This document shows, piece by piece, positions 6,761 to 13,880 of a stretch of 18,056 bases of DNA. The DNA is from an uncultured Streptococcus sp. (GTDB lineage Bacteria > Bacillota > Bacilli > Lactobacillales > Streptococcaceae): positions 1 through 18,056 of the forward strand of contig NZ_CABFMF010000017.1 in NCBI RefSeq assembly GCF_901875575.1, written 5' to 3'. The position numbers were made by a program, and so were the translations under genes. The number at the start of each line of letters is the position of its first letter. The stretch's first letter is position 1. The notes under the pieces are model-generated. The model did no database searches, had not been told where the DNA came from, and saw nothing but the letters and a program-made list of their open reading frames with translations.

Positions 6761-7522
6761 TTACTTTTTATGAACCATGAAACCTGTCGCCTGTTGATTG
6801 GCCATAATGGTCATATCTGTAATCTGCACACGGCGAGGTTGACTGGTCACATAGACTACTGTGTCTGCAATATCCTGAGCTTGCAAGGCTTCTATTCCCT
6901 GATAAACCGTCGCAGCTCGTTCTTTATCACCGTGAAAACGTACCGTCGAAAAATCTGTTTCGACAATCCCTGGCTGAATGGTTGTCACCTTGATATCCGT
7001 TGCTATGGTATCAATTCGCAGACCATCTGAAAAGGTCTTAACTGCTGCCTTGGTGGCTGAGTAGACTGCTGCACCTGCATAAGCGTAGATACCTGCGGTC
7101 GACCCCATATTGATAACATGACCCTGATTGGCTTTTACCATTGCAGGCAAGAAACAGCGAGTGACTGCCATCAAACCTTTGACATTGGTATCCAGCATAG
7201 TCAGCATATCCAATTCTTCATAGTCTTGATAGGGAGCCAAGCCAAGAGCTAGTCCAGCGTTGTTGACCAAAATATCAATCTGCCCTATCGTTTCTAGAAT
7301 ATCGGAGCAGACAGTCTTGACCATGGTCATATCCGTCACATCCAGTGGAAAGATCCAAACTGTTTGATTTGGATATGTTGCTGCAAACTCTGACTTGAGA
7401 GCCTCTAATCTGTCTGTCCGTCGCCCTGTTAGAACAACATTCTCCCCCTGCTCCAGATAAGCACGCGCAATCGCTTCACCAATTCCTGATGTCGCTCCTG
7501 TAATCACAACATTTTTTGCCAT
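6761..7522 (-). CDS. Short-chain dehydrogenase/reductase (YdfG-like SDR)
   Basis: A classical SDR of 253 residues: the NAD(P)-binding TGATSGIG (8-15), GRR after the second strand (33-35, which favours NADP), NNAG (87-90), catalytic Ser141 in NMGSTAG, and Tyr154/Lys158 in YSATK. The Asn in DTNVKG (about 113) completes the tetrad. Within the family it most resembles the YdfG-type enzymes that oxidise L-allo-threonine, serine and 3-hydroxy acids, but the substrate cannot be fixed from sequence. The start is supported by AAGGAAAT. It is the last gene of a four-gene minus-strand operon, 41 bp after ytpR, and ends at a strong terminator. Confidence 0.9.
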   Translation of the reverse strand: MAKNVVITGATSGIGEAIARAYLEQGENVVLTGRRTDRLEALKSEFAATYPNQTVWIFPLDVTDMTMVKTVCSDILETIGQIDILVNNAGLALGLAPYQDYEELDMLTMLDTNVKGLMAVTRCFLPAMVKANQGHVINMGSTAGIYAYAGAAVYSATKAAVKTFSDGLRIDTIATDIKVTTIQPGIVETDFSTVRFHGDKERAATVYQGIEALQAQDIADTVVYVTSQPRRVQITDMTIMANQQATGFMVHKK

Positions 7523-7563
7523 CTTATTTCCTTCTATCTGGTCTATCAGATACTGACAAGTTC

Positions 7564-8190
7564 CTAGGCAGTCCAGTGCTTCACTGGGTCAAAGGGAGTT
7601 CCGACAACTTGCTCTTCTGATAATTCAAGCACCCCACGTTTTTGCGGAGCATTTGGCAAGGCAAGTTCACGAGGGCTACACATCATGCCAAAACTCTTTT
7701 CGCCACGAAGCTCGCCTGGGAAAATGAGATTGCCTTTTGGCATCATTGCTCCAGGAAGAGCTACAATGGTTTTCAATCCAACACGCGCATTAGGAGCCCC
7801 TGCAACAATTTGCACTGTCTTGTCATTTGCGACTGCAACTTGGCAGATGTTGAGGTGGTCACTATCTGGATGAGCTACCATCTCGACAATTTCACCAACA
7901 ACAAACTTAGGTTCCTTGTCATTAACAATTTCTTCTGCAAAACCTTCCGTTTGTAATTCTTGGTTCAAACGAGCAACTTGCTCATCTGTCAAAAAGACTT
8001 GACCGCGCTCTGCAATTTCAAATAAACTTGAAACTTCAAAAATATTCCAAGCCACTGTTTCCCCATTCTCTTTGAGGAAAACACGAGCTACCTTGCCTTT
8101 GCACTCCACATCCAGTTTGGCATCTCCACTATTTTTCACGATGACCATAAGGACATCGCCGACATGCTCTTTGTTATATGTAAAAATCAT
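7564..8190 (-). CDS. ytpR: YtpR family tRNA-binding domain protein (DUF4479 plus tRNA_bind)
   Basis: The 208-residue protein has an N-terminal DUF4479 region (about 1-90) and a C-terminal EMAP-II/PheT-type tRNA-binding OB fold (about 92-203). The latter shows the standard signposts: VVGEIVEMVAHPDSDHLNICQV, IVAGAPNARVGLKTIVALPGAMMP, and SFGMMCSPRELAL. Such free-standing domains are related to the N terminus of phenylalanyl-tRNA synthetase beta. Their role in Firmicutes is not established, so tRNA or RNA binding is the most that can be said. It is 15 bp downstream of the thioredoxin-like gene and cotranscribed with it. Confidence 0.9.
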   Translation of the reverse strand: MIFTYNKEHVGDVLMVIVKNSGDAKLDVECKGKVARVFLKENGETVAWNIFEVSSLFEIAERGQVFLTDEQVARLNQELQTEGFAEEIVNDKEPKFVVGEIVEMVAHPDSDHLNICQVAVANDKTVQIVAGAPNARVGLKTIVALPGAMMPKGNLIFPGELRGEKSFGMMCSPRELALPNAPQKRGVLELSEEQVVGTPFDPVKHWTA

Positions 8191-8205
8191 TATTTCTCTT
8201 TTCTC

Positions 8206-8523
8206 CTATTTCAGTCCTGCTAAAAAGTCATTGATTTGTTGCTTGCTTTTACGGTCGCGATTGACAAAACGGCCGATTTCCTTGTCTTTTTCTAGAACAA
8301 CAAGGCTAGGAATTCCGTAAACATCCCAGAGTTTAGCTAGATCCATGTACTGGTCTCGATCCACGCGAATAAAGGTGAACTCTGGATTGGTCTCCTCAAT
8401 TTCTGGCAAGGCAGGATAGATATAACGACAATCACCACACCAGTCTGCCACAAAAAGAAAGACTTTTTTGCCATCTTTCTCTACTAAAGATGCCAATTCT
8501 TCTAAACTTGCTGGTTGTATCAT
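8206..8523 (-). CDS. Thioredoxin-like protein with CGDC active site
   Basis: A single-domain thioredoxin fold of 105 residues. The active-site motif is WCGDC (28-32), unlike the WCGPC of general thioredoxins, and the cis-proline is in GIPSLVVL (Pro72). There is no signal peptide, so it should act in the cytosol in thiol-disulphide exchange; the partner is unknown. The Asp in the dipeptide is typical of a Firmicute thioredoxin-like subgroup and probably shifts its redox potential. It overlaps the preceding DUF4651 gene by four bases (ATGA), a strong sign of translational coupling. Confidence 0.9.
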   Translation of the reverse strand: MIQPASLEELASLVEKDGKKVFLFVADWCGDCRYIYPALPEIEETNPEFTFIRVDRDQYMDLAKLWDVYGIPSLVVLEKDKEIGRFVNRDRKSKQQINDFLAGLK

Positions 8524-8810
8524 AAGACTTCCTCCTCATAGACCAGGTCTCCATTTTCATAGACAAAGGTATAATGACGGCCATCCTCAAAAATGACGCC
8601 ACCAACTAAGCTCTCCAGACTACTTTCATAAACTTGAACATAGAGGGTCGCAATTTCCCCCATATCTGAAAAATGGTCTCGCACAATCTCAGTCAACTCT
8701 TCCTGAGTCTTCATGAGCTTACGGTCATCTGCAACTTTTTTCGTAGCAAGAGCAAGGCTTCCGATACCAAGCAGAGCCAAGCCTGCCATCCACATTTTTT
8801 TAGTTTTCAT
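8520..8810 (-). CDS. DUF4651 small membrane-anchored protein
   Basis: A 96-residue protein with an N-terminal hydrophobic segment (MWMAGLALLGIGSLALA, about 5-21) after a KTKK positive patch, followed by a soluble domain. There is no lipobox cysteine, so a membrane anchor or uncleaved signal is likely. The soluble part matches the streptococcal family DUF4651, which has no known function. An upstream in-frame ATG at 8819 would add three residues, but it overlaps the probable -10 (TAAAAT, 8818-8823), so the transcript would begin after it; I therefore prefer 8810. It opens the operon and its stop overlaps the thioredoxin-like start, which hints at a shared redox or envelope role. Confidence 0.82.
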   Translation of the reverse strand: MKTKKMWMAGLALLGIGSLALATKKVADDRKLMKTQEELTEIVRDHFSDMGEIATLYVQVYESSLESLVGGVIFEDGRHYTFVYENGDLVYEEEVL

Positions 8811-8817
8811 ACCCTTC

Positions 8818-8846
8818 ATTTTAACACAAAAAAGGCTTCAGGACAA
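8818..8846 (-). promoter_or_regulatory. Promoter of the DUF4651-thioredoxin-ytpR-SDR operon
   Basis: Minus-strand TTGTCC (8841-8846), 17 bp, then TAAAAT (8818-8823) with a TGT extension. Predicted start near 8811. Confidence 0.6.
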
Positions 8847-8900
8847 ATGAGGAAGCAACAGAAAAGCAAGTAAAAAGAGTCTGGGACAATAGTCTAACCT

Positions 8901-8993
8901 TAAATATAAAAAGCGAACAAAACGAGTTATCTGACACTCAGAATTCTGTTTTGTTCGTTTTTTTGTCTAATCTATCGATTTTAAAATTTTATA
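8901..8993 (+). repeat. Palindromic repeat, copy 1
   Basis: A sequence of about 93 bp centred on a hairpin with 10-bp perfect arms CGAACAAAAC (8914-8923) and GTTTTGTTCG (8948-8957), extended by A and T runs, then an AT-rich tail with ATCGATTTTAAAATTTTATA. A second copy, inverted and about 90% identical by eye, lies at 16390-16480. The T run after the hairpin makes it terminator-like. Confidence 0.8.
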
Positions 8994-9055
8994 GCTAATT
9001 AAAACAGGAGCAGGACAAAAGGGACTGTATATGAACGAACGCTATCAAGACTTGA

Positions 9056-9271
9056 AAAGCTAAAGAAAGTCAGGCGTTTTTATCTCCCCAAGGTAGACGG
9101 ATTTTCGCTCAACGCAAGATTGATGTGGAACCTGTCTTTGGGAAGATAAAGGCTTGTTTCGGTTACAAGAGATGTAATCTGAGAGGGAAGCGTCAAGTGA
9201 GAATTGACATGGGATTAGTACTTATGGCCAATAACCTCCTAAAATACAATAAGACAACGACTCAAAACTAA
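9056..9271 (+). pseudogene. 3' remnant of an IS1182-family transposase
   Basis: This frame has no start codon and encodes about 71 residues ending in a TAA. It includes LSPQGRRIFAQRKIDVEPVFG followed by KIKACFGYKRCNLRG and a MGLVLMANNLLKY segment. The RKIDVEPVFG block carries the last catalytic glutamate of the IS1182-type DDE transposase and the rest is the usual C-terminal tail. Upstream, stop codons interrupt the frame (TGA at 9053-9055) and similarity fades, so the N-terminal four fifths are gone. Nothing suggests it is expressed. Confidence 0.8.
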
Positions 9272-9275
9272 AAAG

Positions 9276-9310
9276 CTAGAGTTCCACAATTGGAAATCTC
9301 TAGTTTTTTT
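9276..9310 (+). terminator. Terminator-like hairpin at the IS1182 remnant 3' end
   Basis: CTAGAG (9276-9281) pairs with CTCTAG (9298-9303), with an inner TTCC/GGAA stem, followed by seven T. A runs on the other side would let it also stop minus-strand transcription coming from the ali gene. Confidence 0.65.
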
Positions 9311-9408
9311 GTGGCTGAGAACTATTTTGTCTCAGACTCTTATACGAACTATATTCTCATAGCCTGTACTCTAATTAAGGAATCCACTTTCAATCAATAG
9401 TTGAACTT

Positions 9409-11376
9409 TTATTTCACATGCTTTTCTAGGTCTTTTTGATATTGAGCGTTTGATTCCAATTTTTCCTTTTGCCATTTTTTAAGTGCTTCTTCGTACTCTT
9501 TGGTTGTCACGATATCATTTTTAAGCTCTAAACCTTTAAAAATAAATGGATCTCCTTTGATACCAACCTGTGAATAGGCTTTCGTAAATGGAACAGCACG
9601 ACTAACCATCGGTGATCCTCCTGAAGAGGCAACTGGAATAAGAAGAGAACTATCAGTAACCCAGGCCTGTGCCTTAGCATATTTTTCGTAGCGTTTATTT
9701 AAATCATTTGTTTCAGATGCTGCATCATCTAACAGTTTTTTATACTCATCCAATCCAACTTTAGCTACTACTTCTGGATCTTTGCCTTTGGTAATACCTA
9801 AGTGTTTTAGAGCTGATCCTTTCTTAGCATCCAAAATATTGAGATAGGTGGCTGGATCTTGATAATCTGGGCCCCAACCTGTCCCATTCAAATCGTAATC
9901 TTTCTGAGTTGGAACCTTGGCTTGTGAAGTAATACTTTCCTTTTCGTTATCTGTCATTTGTAGGACATCAACAACCACATTCTCAGTTCCAAGAGTTTCC
10001 TCAATTGATTGTTTCATGGAATTTGTTTGCTGTACAGCAACAACATCAGTCTGTTCAACTGGAACATCCAAATGAATTGGGAAAGTAACTCCGTTTGATT
10101 GTAACTCTGACTTAGCTTTTTCAAATGCAGCTTTAGCCTTCTGTGAGTTATAAATAGTGTCCTTACCATCATTCAGAGTTACATCTTTCCACTGGTCGCC
10201 GTATTGCTGCAATTCAGCCTGAGCAAGTTGACCGAATGTCTTTTCACCTACTTGAACGTAATTGTCTGGCACTAAACTGTTACGAATAATCTTATCCGCA
10301 CCCTCTTCGCCATTTAACTGCGCAGTATAAGCATGACGATTAAAGGCAAAGTTGATTGCCTGACGGAAGTTTTTATTAAGCAAAGCTTCTTTTGTAGATG
10401 TTTTTTGTGTTTCATCAGTTTTCGCAGTTTTGTTATACGATTGACGATTTACATTAAAAGTGAAATAGTAACTAGTCGCTTCCTGAGGGCTATAGATAAT
10501 TTGATTCCCATATTTTTCTTTAGTGGATGCAAAATTAGAACTATTTGGGAATAATCTAGCCGTATTATATGCTCCAGAATCGAAGCTTCGAATTAAAGAT
10601 TCCTGATCTGAACCGTCATAGAATGTTAATTTGACATGATCAACTTTAACATTTTCCTTGTCCCAGTAATTAGGATTCTTTTCATATTCAATGACAGATT
10701 TAGAAATCAAAGATTTCAGCACATAGGGACCATTGTAGAGAATACTTGATGGAGTTGGTACCCCATAATCCTTGCCTTTGGCATTCAAAAATTCTTCATT
10801 TACTGGAAGCATGGTTGCCGTAGTAACTTTTGAATTCCAAAAGCTTTCTGGCTTATTTAAGGTGTATTCTACAGTATAATCATCCAGAGCCTTCACACCT
10901 ACAGTAGAGAAATCATTTGTCTCTCCACTGACATAAGCTTCCAATCCTTTGATCGATTTCTCAACCAAAGAAAGACCATCAGATTTTCCATCGGCTGCAT
11001 GTTTGAGACCTGTAACAAAATCTTGCGCTTTCACTTCAGCGTACTCTTCACCTTCAGAAGTATACCATTTAACACCTTTGCGAAGCTTGTAAGTATAAGT
11101 TAAACCATCTTTAGAAACGGTCCAATCTTCAGCAAGAGACGGTATGAAGTTTCCATATTTATCATTTTCTAAAAGTCCATCTACTACATTCCCAATTACA
11201 TCTGAAGTTGATGTTTTGCTTGTAACACTATAGTCTAAGGATGAAGGATCAACCGCATAAACATAAGAAAAACTTTTAGGTATATCTGCTTTCTTATCAC
11301 TTTGGGCACAAGCCGTTACCAAAAAGGCCGAACTTAAAATTAATCCTGCTCCCAAAAGCCACTTTTTAGATTTCAT
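9409..11376 (-). CDS. Oligopeptide ABC transporter substrate-binding lipoprotein (AmiA/AliA/AliB family)
   Basis: A 655-residue SBP_bac_5 family lipoprotein. The signal peptide has a KSKKW positive start, a hydrophobic core and the lipobox VTAC (Cys23), so the mature protein is lipid-anchored outside the membrane. Family marks follow: SYVYAVDPSSLDY, VVDGLLENDKYGN, PSLAEDWTVSKDGLTYTYKLRKGVKW, NKNFRQAINFAFNR, GWGPDYQDPATYL, and a C-terminal LEKHVK. Such proteins capture peptides for the Ami permease and influence competence and nutrition. Parts such as YDGSDQESL and ARLFPNSS resemble AliB as I recall it, while the position beside the DUF1846 gene fits aliA, so I leave the symbol open. No permease genes are adjacent, as usual for ali genes. 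Start follows AAAGGAGA. Confidence 0.92.
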   Translation of the reverse strand: MKSKKWLLGAGLILSSAFLVTACAQSDKKADIPKSFSYVYAVDPSSLDYSVTSKTSTSDVIGNVVDGLLENDKYGNFIPSLAEDWTVSKDGLTYTYKLRKGVKWYTSEGEEYAEVKAQDFVTGLKHAADGKSDGLSLVEKSIKGLEAYVSGETNDFSTVGVKALDDYTVEYTLNKPESFWNSKVTTATMLPVNEEFLNAKGKDYGVPTPSSILYNGPYVLKSLISKSVIEYEKNPNYWDKENVKVDHVKLTFYDGSDQESLIRSFDSGAYNTARLFPNSSNFASTKEKYGNQIIYSPQEATSYYFTFNVNRQSYNKTAKTDETQKTSTKEALLNKNFRQAINFAFNRHAYTAQLNGEEGADKIIRNSLVPDNYVQVGEKTFGQLAQAELQQYGDQWKDVTLNDGKDTIYNSQKAKAAFEKAKSELQSNGVTFPIHLDVPVEQTDVVAVQQTNSMKQSIEETLGTENVVVDVLQMTDNEKESITSQAKVPTQKDYDLNGTGWGPDYQDPATYLNILDAKKGSALKHLGITKGKDPEVVAKVGLDEYKKLLDDAASETNDLNKRYEKYAKAQAWVTDSSLLIPVASSGGSPMVSRAVPFTKAYSQVGIKGDPFIFKGLELKNDIVTTKEYEEALKKWQKEKLESNAQYQKDLEKHVK

Positions 11377-11408
11377 AGACGATCTCCTTTAATATAGTAT
11401 TTTTTACT

Positions 11409-11438
11409 ATTATAACCTATTTCAGACCTAAAAGTAAA
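11409..11438 (-). promoter_or_regulatory. Promoter of the ali-type gene
   Basis: A perfect TATAAT (11409-11414) with TTTACT (11433-11438) 18 bp upstream on the minus strand; the leader is about 30 bases. Confidence 0.6.
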
Positions 11439-11451
11439 GGGGTTTTATATG

Positions 11452-11466
11452 ATTTTTTTGAAAATT
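11452..11466 (+). promoter_or_regulatory. CodY-like box upstream of the ali-type gene
   Basis: ATTTTTTTGAAAATT matches the CodY consensus AATTTTCWGAAAATT at 13 of 15 positions. An overlapping weaker match (about 12 of 15 on the other strand) extends a few bases further. It lies just upstream of the -35. CodY is a known nutritional repressor of peptide uptake genes in streptococci; the AT-rich setting lowers confidence. Confidence 0.5.
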
Positions 11467-11469
11467 CTA

Positions 11470-11695
11470 AAAATTGCCCCTCATTCTCTTTTAAAAAATC
11501 AACGTATTAGAAATCATCCTATTTACTAAGATTTTTCATCCTTCTTGGAATCATCTTTCCATTGTTTTCTGTAAAATAACATGTGGTCCTTTGAAAATAG
11601 TTGGGTAATTAGAAAAAATTAAAATAATCTTATTTCAATTAGTGCCAATCTATAACTCCTTTTCCTATTTTTTTGATTTCTTTTTAACTCCGTAG
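11470..11695. other. Intergenic region without a recognisable gene
   Basis: Between the ali-type gene and the DUF1846 gene, divergent, there is AT-rich sequence with no convincing ORF, hairpin or repeat. In pneumococcus, as I recall, dexB and the capsule locus lie between the homologues of these two genes; no remnant of either is visible here. Confidence 0.5.
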
Positions 11696-11718
11696 TTTCC
11701 TAAGTCTCAATTTTTTTA

Positions 11719-11724
11719 TATAAT
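11719..11724 (+). promoter_or_regulatory. -10 box of the DUF1846 gene
   Basis: Perfect TATAAT 19 bases before the ATG at 11744; the -35 (TTTCCT, 11696-11701, 17 bp) is weak. A Shine-Dalgarno AGAGGT follows. Confidence 0.6.
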
Positions 11725-11743
11725 AGAGATCAGAGGTAAAAAA

Positions 11744-13228
11744 ATGAAAAAACAAGCTTTTAGTTCTGAACAATATTTAAACTTGCAACGCGACCATATT
11801 TTGGAGCGTATCAATCAATTTGACGGCAAACTCTATTTGGAGTTTGGTGGAAAAATGTTAGAAGATTTCCATGCCGCTCGTGTCCTTCCTGGTTATGAGC
11901 CTGATAATAAAATCAAGCTCTTACAAGAATTGAAAGAGCAAGTTGAAGTTGTAATCGCCATTAATGCTAGCAACATCGAGCATTCCAAGGCACGTGGTGA
12001 CTTGGGTATTTCTTATGACCAAGAAGTCCTTCGTTTGATTGATAAATTCAATGAATTGGGAATTTTTGTTGGCTCCGTTGTCATCACACAATACGCTGGC
12101 CAACCAGCTGCAGATACCTTCCGCAACCAACTCGAGAAAAACGGAATCGACTCTTATCTTCATTATCCAATCAAAGGATATCCGACTGATATGGACCACA
12201 TTATTTCTCCAGAAGGTATGGGGAAAAACGACTATATCAAAACCAGTCGCAACCTGATTGTCGTAACCGCTCCTGGACCTGGTTCTGGAAAATTGGCAAC
12301 TTGTATGTCTAATATGTATCACGACCAAATCAATGGTATCAAGTCTGGTTACGCTAAATTTGAAACATTCCCAGTTTGGAATCTTCCCCTTCATCATCCC
12401 GTTAACTTGGCCTATGAAGCAGCAACGGCGGATCTTGACGATGTCAACATGATTGACCCCTTCCATCTCCAAACCTACGGAGAGACCACTGTCAACTACA
12501 ACCGCGATATTGAAATCTTCCCCGTGCTCAAGCGCATGTTGGAACGCATTCTAGGAGAGTCTCCATACGCTTCTCCGACAGACATGGGTGTCAACATGGT
12601 TGGTTTTGCTATTACAGACAATGAGGCTGCTGTCGAAGCTTCTAAACAAGAAATCATCCGCCGCTACTATCAAACAGTTCTTGATTTCAAAGCCGAAAAA
12701 GTTGGCGAAGGCGCTGTCAAGAAAATCGAGTTGCTTATGAACGACCTCGGCATCACACCTGCAGATCGTAAGGTTGCTGCTGCTGCACATCAAAAAGCAG
12801 AAGAAACTGGCGGACCAGCCCTAGCCCTTGAATTGCCAACTGGGGAAATCGTCACAGGTAAGAACTCAGAACTCTTTGGTCCTACAGCCGCTGCCTTGAT
12901 CAATGCTATCAAGAAATCAGCTGACATTGCTAAAGAAGTAAAACTAATCGAACCTGAAGTTGTCAAACCGATTCAAGGTCTTAAAATCGATCATCTAGGT
13001 AGTCGCAATCCACGCCTTCATTCAAATGAAATCCTGATTGCACTAGCTATCACAGCTACGGAAAATCCTGATGCTGCCCGCGCTATGGAAGAACTTGGTA
13101 ACCTCAAAGGAAGCGAAGCCCACTCAACTATTATCTTGACCGATGAAGACAAGAATGTCCTTCGCAAATTGGGTATAAACGTAACCTTTGACCCATACTA
13201 CCAATACGATCGCTTGTATCGTAAATAA
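11744..13228 (+). CDS. DUF1846 (UPF0371) family protein
   Basis: A 494-residue cytosolic protein of the DUF1846/UPF0371 family, well conserved in Firmicutes and of unknown function. It begins KKQAFSSEQYLNLQRDHILERI and carries the family segments LYLEFGGKMLEDFHAARVLPGYEPD (about 30-54), VVTAPGPGSGKLATCMSNMYHD (about 174-195, a glycine-rich P-loop-like stretch), FPVWNLPLHHPVN, GVNMVGFAITD, and LGSRNPRLHSNE. The GPGSGK motif suggests nucleotide or phosphate binding but is not proof. The start is supported by AGAGGT and a promoter; a terminator follows the stop. No membrane segments or signal peptide are seen. It is the upstream neighbour of luxS, as in pneumococcus, but separated from it by a terminator. 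Confidence 0.9.
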   Translation: MKKQAFSSEQYLNLQRDHILERINQFDGKLYLEFGGKMLEDFHAARVLPGYEPDNKIKLLQELKEQVEVVIAINASNIEHSKARGDLGISYDQEVLRLIDKFNELGIFVGSVVITQYAGQPAADTFRNQLEKNGIDSYLHYPIKGYPTDMDHIISPEGMGKNDYIKTSRNLIVVTAPGPGSGKLATCMSNMYHDQINGIKSGYAKFETFPVWNLPLHHPVNLAYEAATADLDDVNMIDPFHLQTYGETTVNYNRDIEIFPVLKRMLERILGESPYASPTDMGVNMVGFAITDNEAAVEASKQEIIRRYYQTVLDFKAEKVGEGAVKKIELLMNDLGITPADRKVAAAAHQKAEETGGPALALELPTGEIVTGKNSELFGPTAAALINAIKKSADIAKEVKLIEPEVVKPIQGLKIDHLGSRNPRLHSNEILIALAITATENPDAARAMEELGNLKGSEAHSTIILTDEDKNVLRKLGINVTFDPYYQYDRLYRK

Positions 13229-13237
13229 GAATTTCAG

Positions 13238-13262
13238 CCTCTCCTATTTTGGAGGGGTTTTT
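13238..13262 (+). terminator. Terminator of the DUF1846 gene
   Basis: Stem CCTCTCC (13238-13244) with GGAGGGG (13251-13257), one G-T pair, 6-base loop, then five T; ten bases after the stop codon. Confidence 0.85.
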
Positions 13263-13301
13263 ACTTAGTAAACTTCCCTTCTACCTCCAGACCAGTCTTT
13301 A

Positions 13302-13310
13302 TGATATAAT
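13302..13310 (+). promoter_or_regulatory. Extended -10 promoter of luxS
   Basis: TGATATAAT: TGA extension followed by a perfect TATAAT (13305-13310), 27 bases before the luxS ATG. No good -35. Confidence 0.7.
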
Positions 13311-13337
13311 GAAGGAAGAAAACTGAAAGGAAATCTC

Positions 13338-13820
13338 ATGTCAAAAGAAGTTATTGTTGAAAGTTTTGAACTAGATCACACCATTGTTAAAGCACCCTAT
13401 GTCCGCTTGATTGGTGAAGAAACAGGACCAAAAGGAGATATCATCTCCAACTATGATATTCGTCTCGTTCAGCCAAATGAGGACTCTATCCCTACTGCTG
13501 GACTCCATACGATTGAGCATCTCTTGGCAAAACTCATCCGCACACGAATCGACGGTATGATCGATTGTTCACCGTTTGGTTGTCGTACTGGTTTTCATAT
13601 GATTATGTGGGGACGCCACACCAGCGCTGATATTGCGGCTGTTATCAAGGATTCGCTCAAAGAAATCGCCGAAACCACTACTTGGGAAGACGTCCCAGGA
13701 ACAACTATTGAGTCTTGCGGAAACTACAAGGACCACAGCCTCTTTTCTGCCAAAGAATGGGCAAAACTCATTTTAGAGCAAGGAATTTCCGACGACGCTT
13801 TTGAACGTCATGTCATCTAA
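13338..13820 (+). CDS. luxS: S-ribosylhomocysteine lyase LuxS
   Basis: LuxS cleaves S-ribosylhomocysteine to homocysteine and DPD, the precursor of autoinducer-2, recycling the SAM by-product. The 160-residue protein is full length. The metal ligands are visible as HTIEH (His57, His61) and ESCGN (Cys127), Glu60 in the same motif is the general base, and Cys83 in FGCRTGF is the catalytic cysteine. It is transcribed alone from an extended -10 promoter and is convergent with clpL. The Shine-Dalgarno AAAGGAAA precedes the ATG at 8 bases. Confidence 0.98.
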   Translation: MSKEVIVESFELDHTIVKAPYVRLIGEETGPKGDIISNYDIRLVQPNEDSIPTAGLHTIEHLLAKLIRTRIDGMIDCSPFGCRTGFHMIMWGRHTSADIAAVIKDSLKEIAETTTWEDVPGTTIESCGNYKDHSLFSAKEWAKLILEQGISDDAFERHVI

Positions 13821-13824
13821 TCGC

Positions 13825-13863
13825 AAAAAAGGAACCGTCTTTTCAGATGATTCCTTCTTTTTT
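13825..13863. terminator. Bidirectional terminator between luxS and clpL
   Basis: AAAAAAGGAA pairs with TTCCTTCTTTTTT around an inner CGTCT/AGATG stem, with A and T runs on both sides, between the two convergent stop codons (13820 and 13881). Confidence 0.75.
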
Positions 13864-13880
13864 ATCCTTGAATATTTGTT

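Larger units (their letters stand above)
8877..9340 (+). mobile_element. Internally deleted IS1182-family element
   Basis: The two ends form an inverted repeat: GAGTCTGGGACAATAGT on the left (from 8879) and GAGTCTGAGACAAAATAGT read from the right end on the other strand (9322-9339). Between them lie a palindromic repeat (8901-8993), the last 70 or so codons of an IS1182-type transposase (9056-9271) and a terminator hairpin. At about 465 bp it is far shorter than an intact IS1182 element (about 1.5-2 kb), so most of the transposase has been lost and it cannot move by itself. No target-site duplication was recognised. It separates the DUF4651 operon from the ali gene. Confidence 0.75.

Noticed and set aside
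11921..12472. 183-codon ORF opposite the DUF1846 gene
   Set aside because: Antisense shadow without promoter or ribosome binding site; composition is odd (rich in Cys, Phe and Ile).
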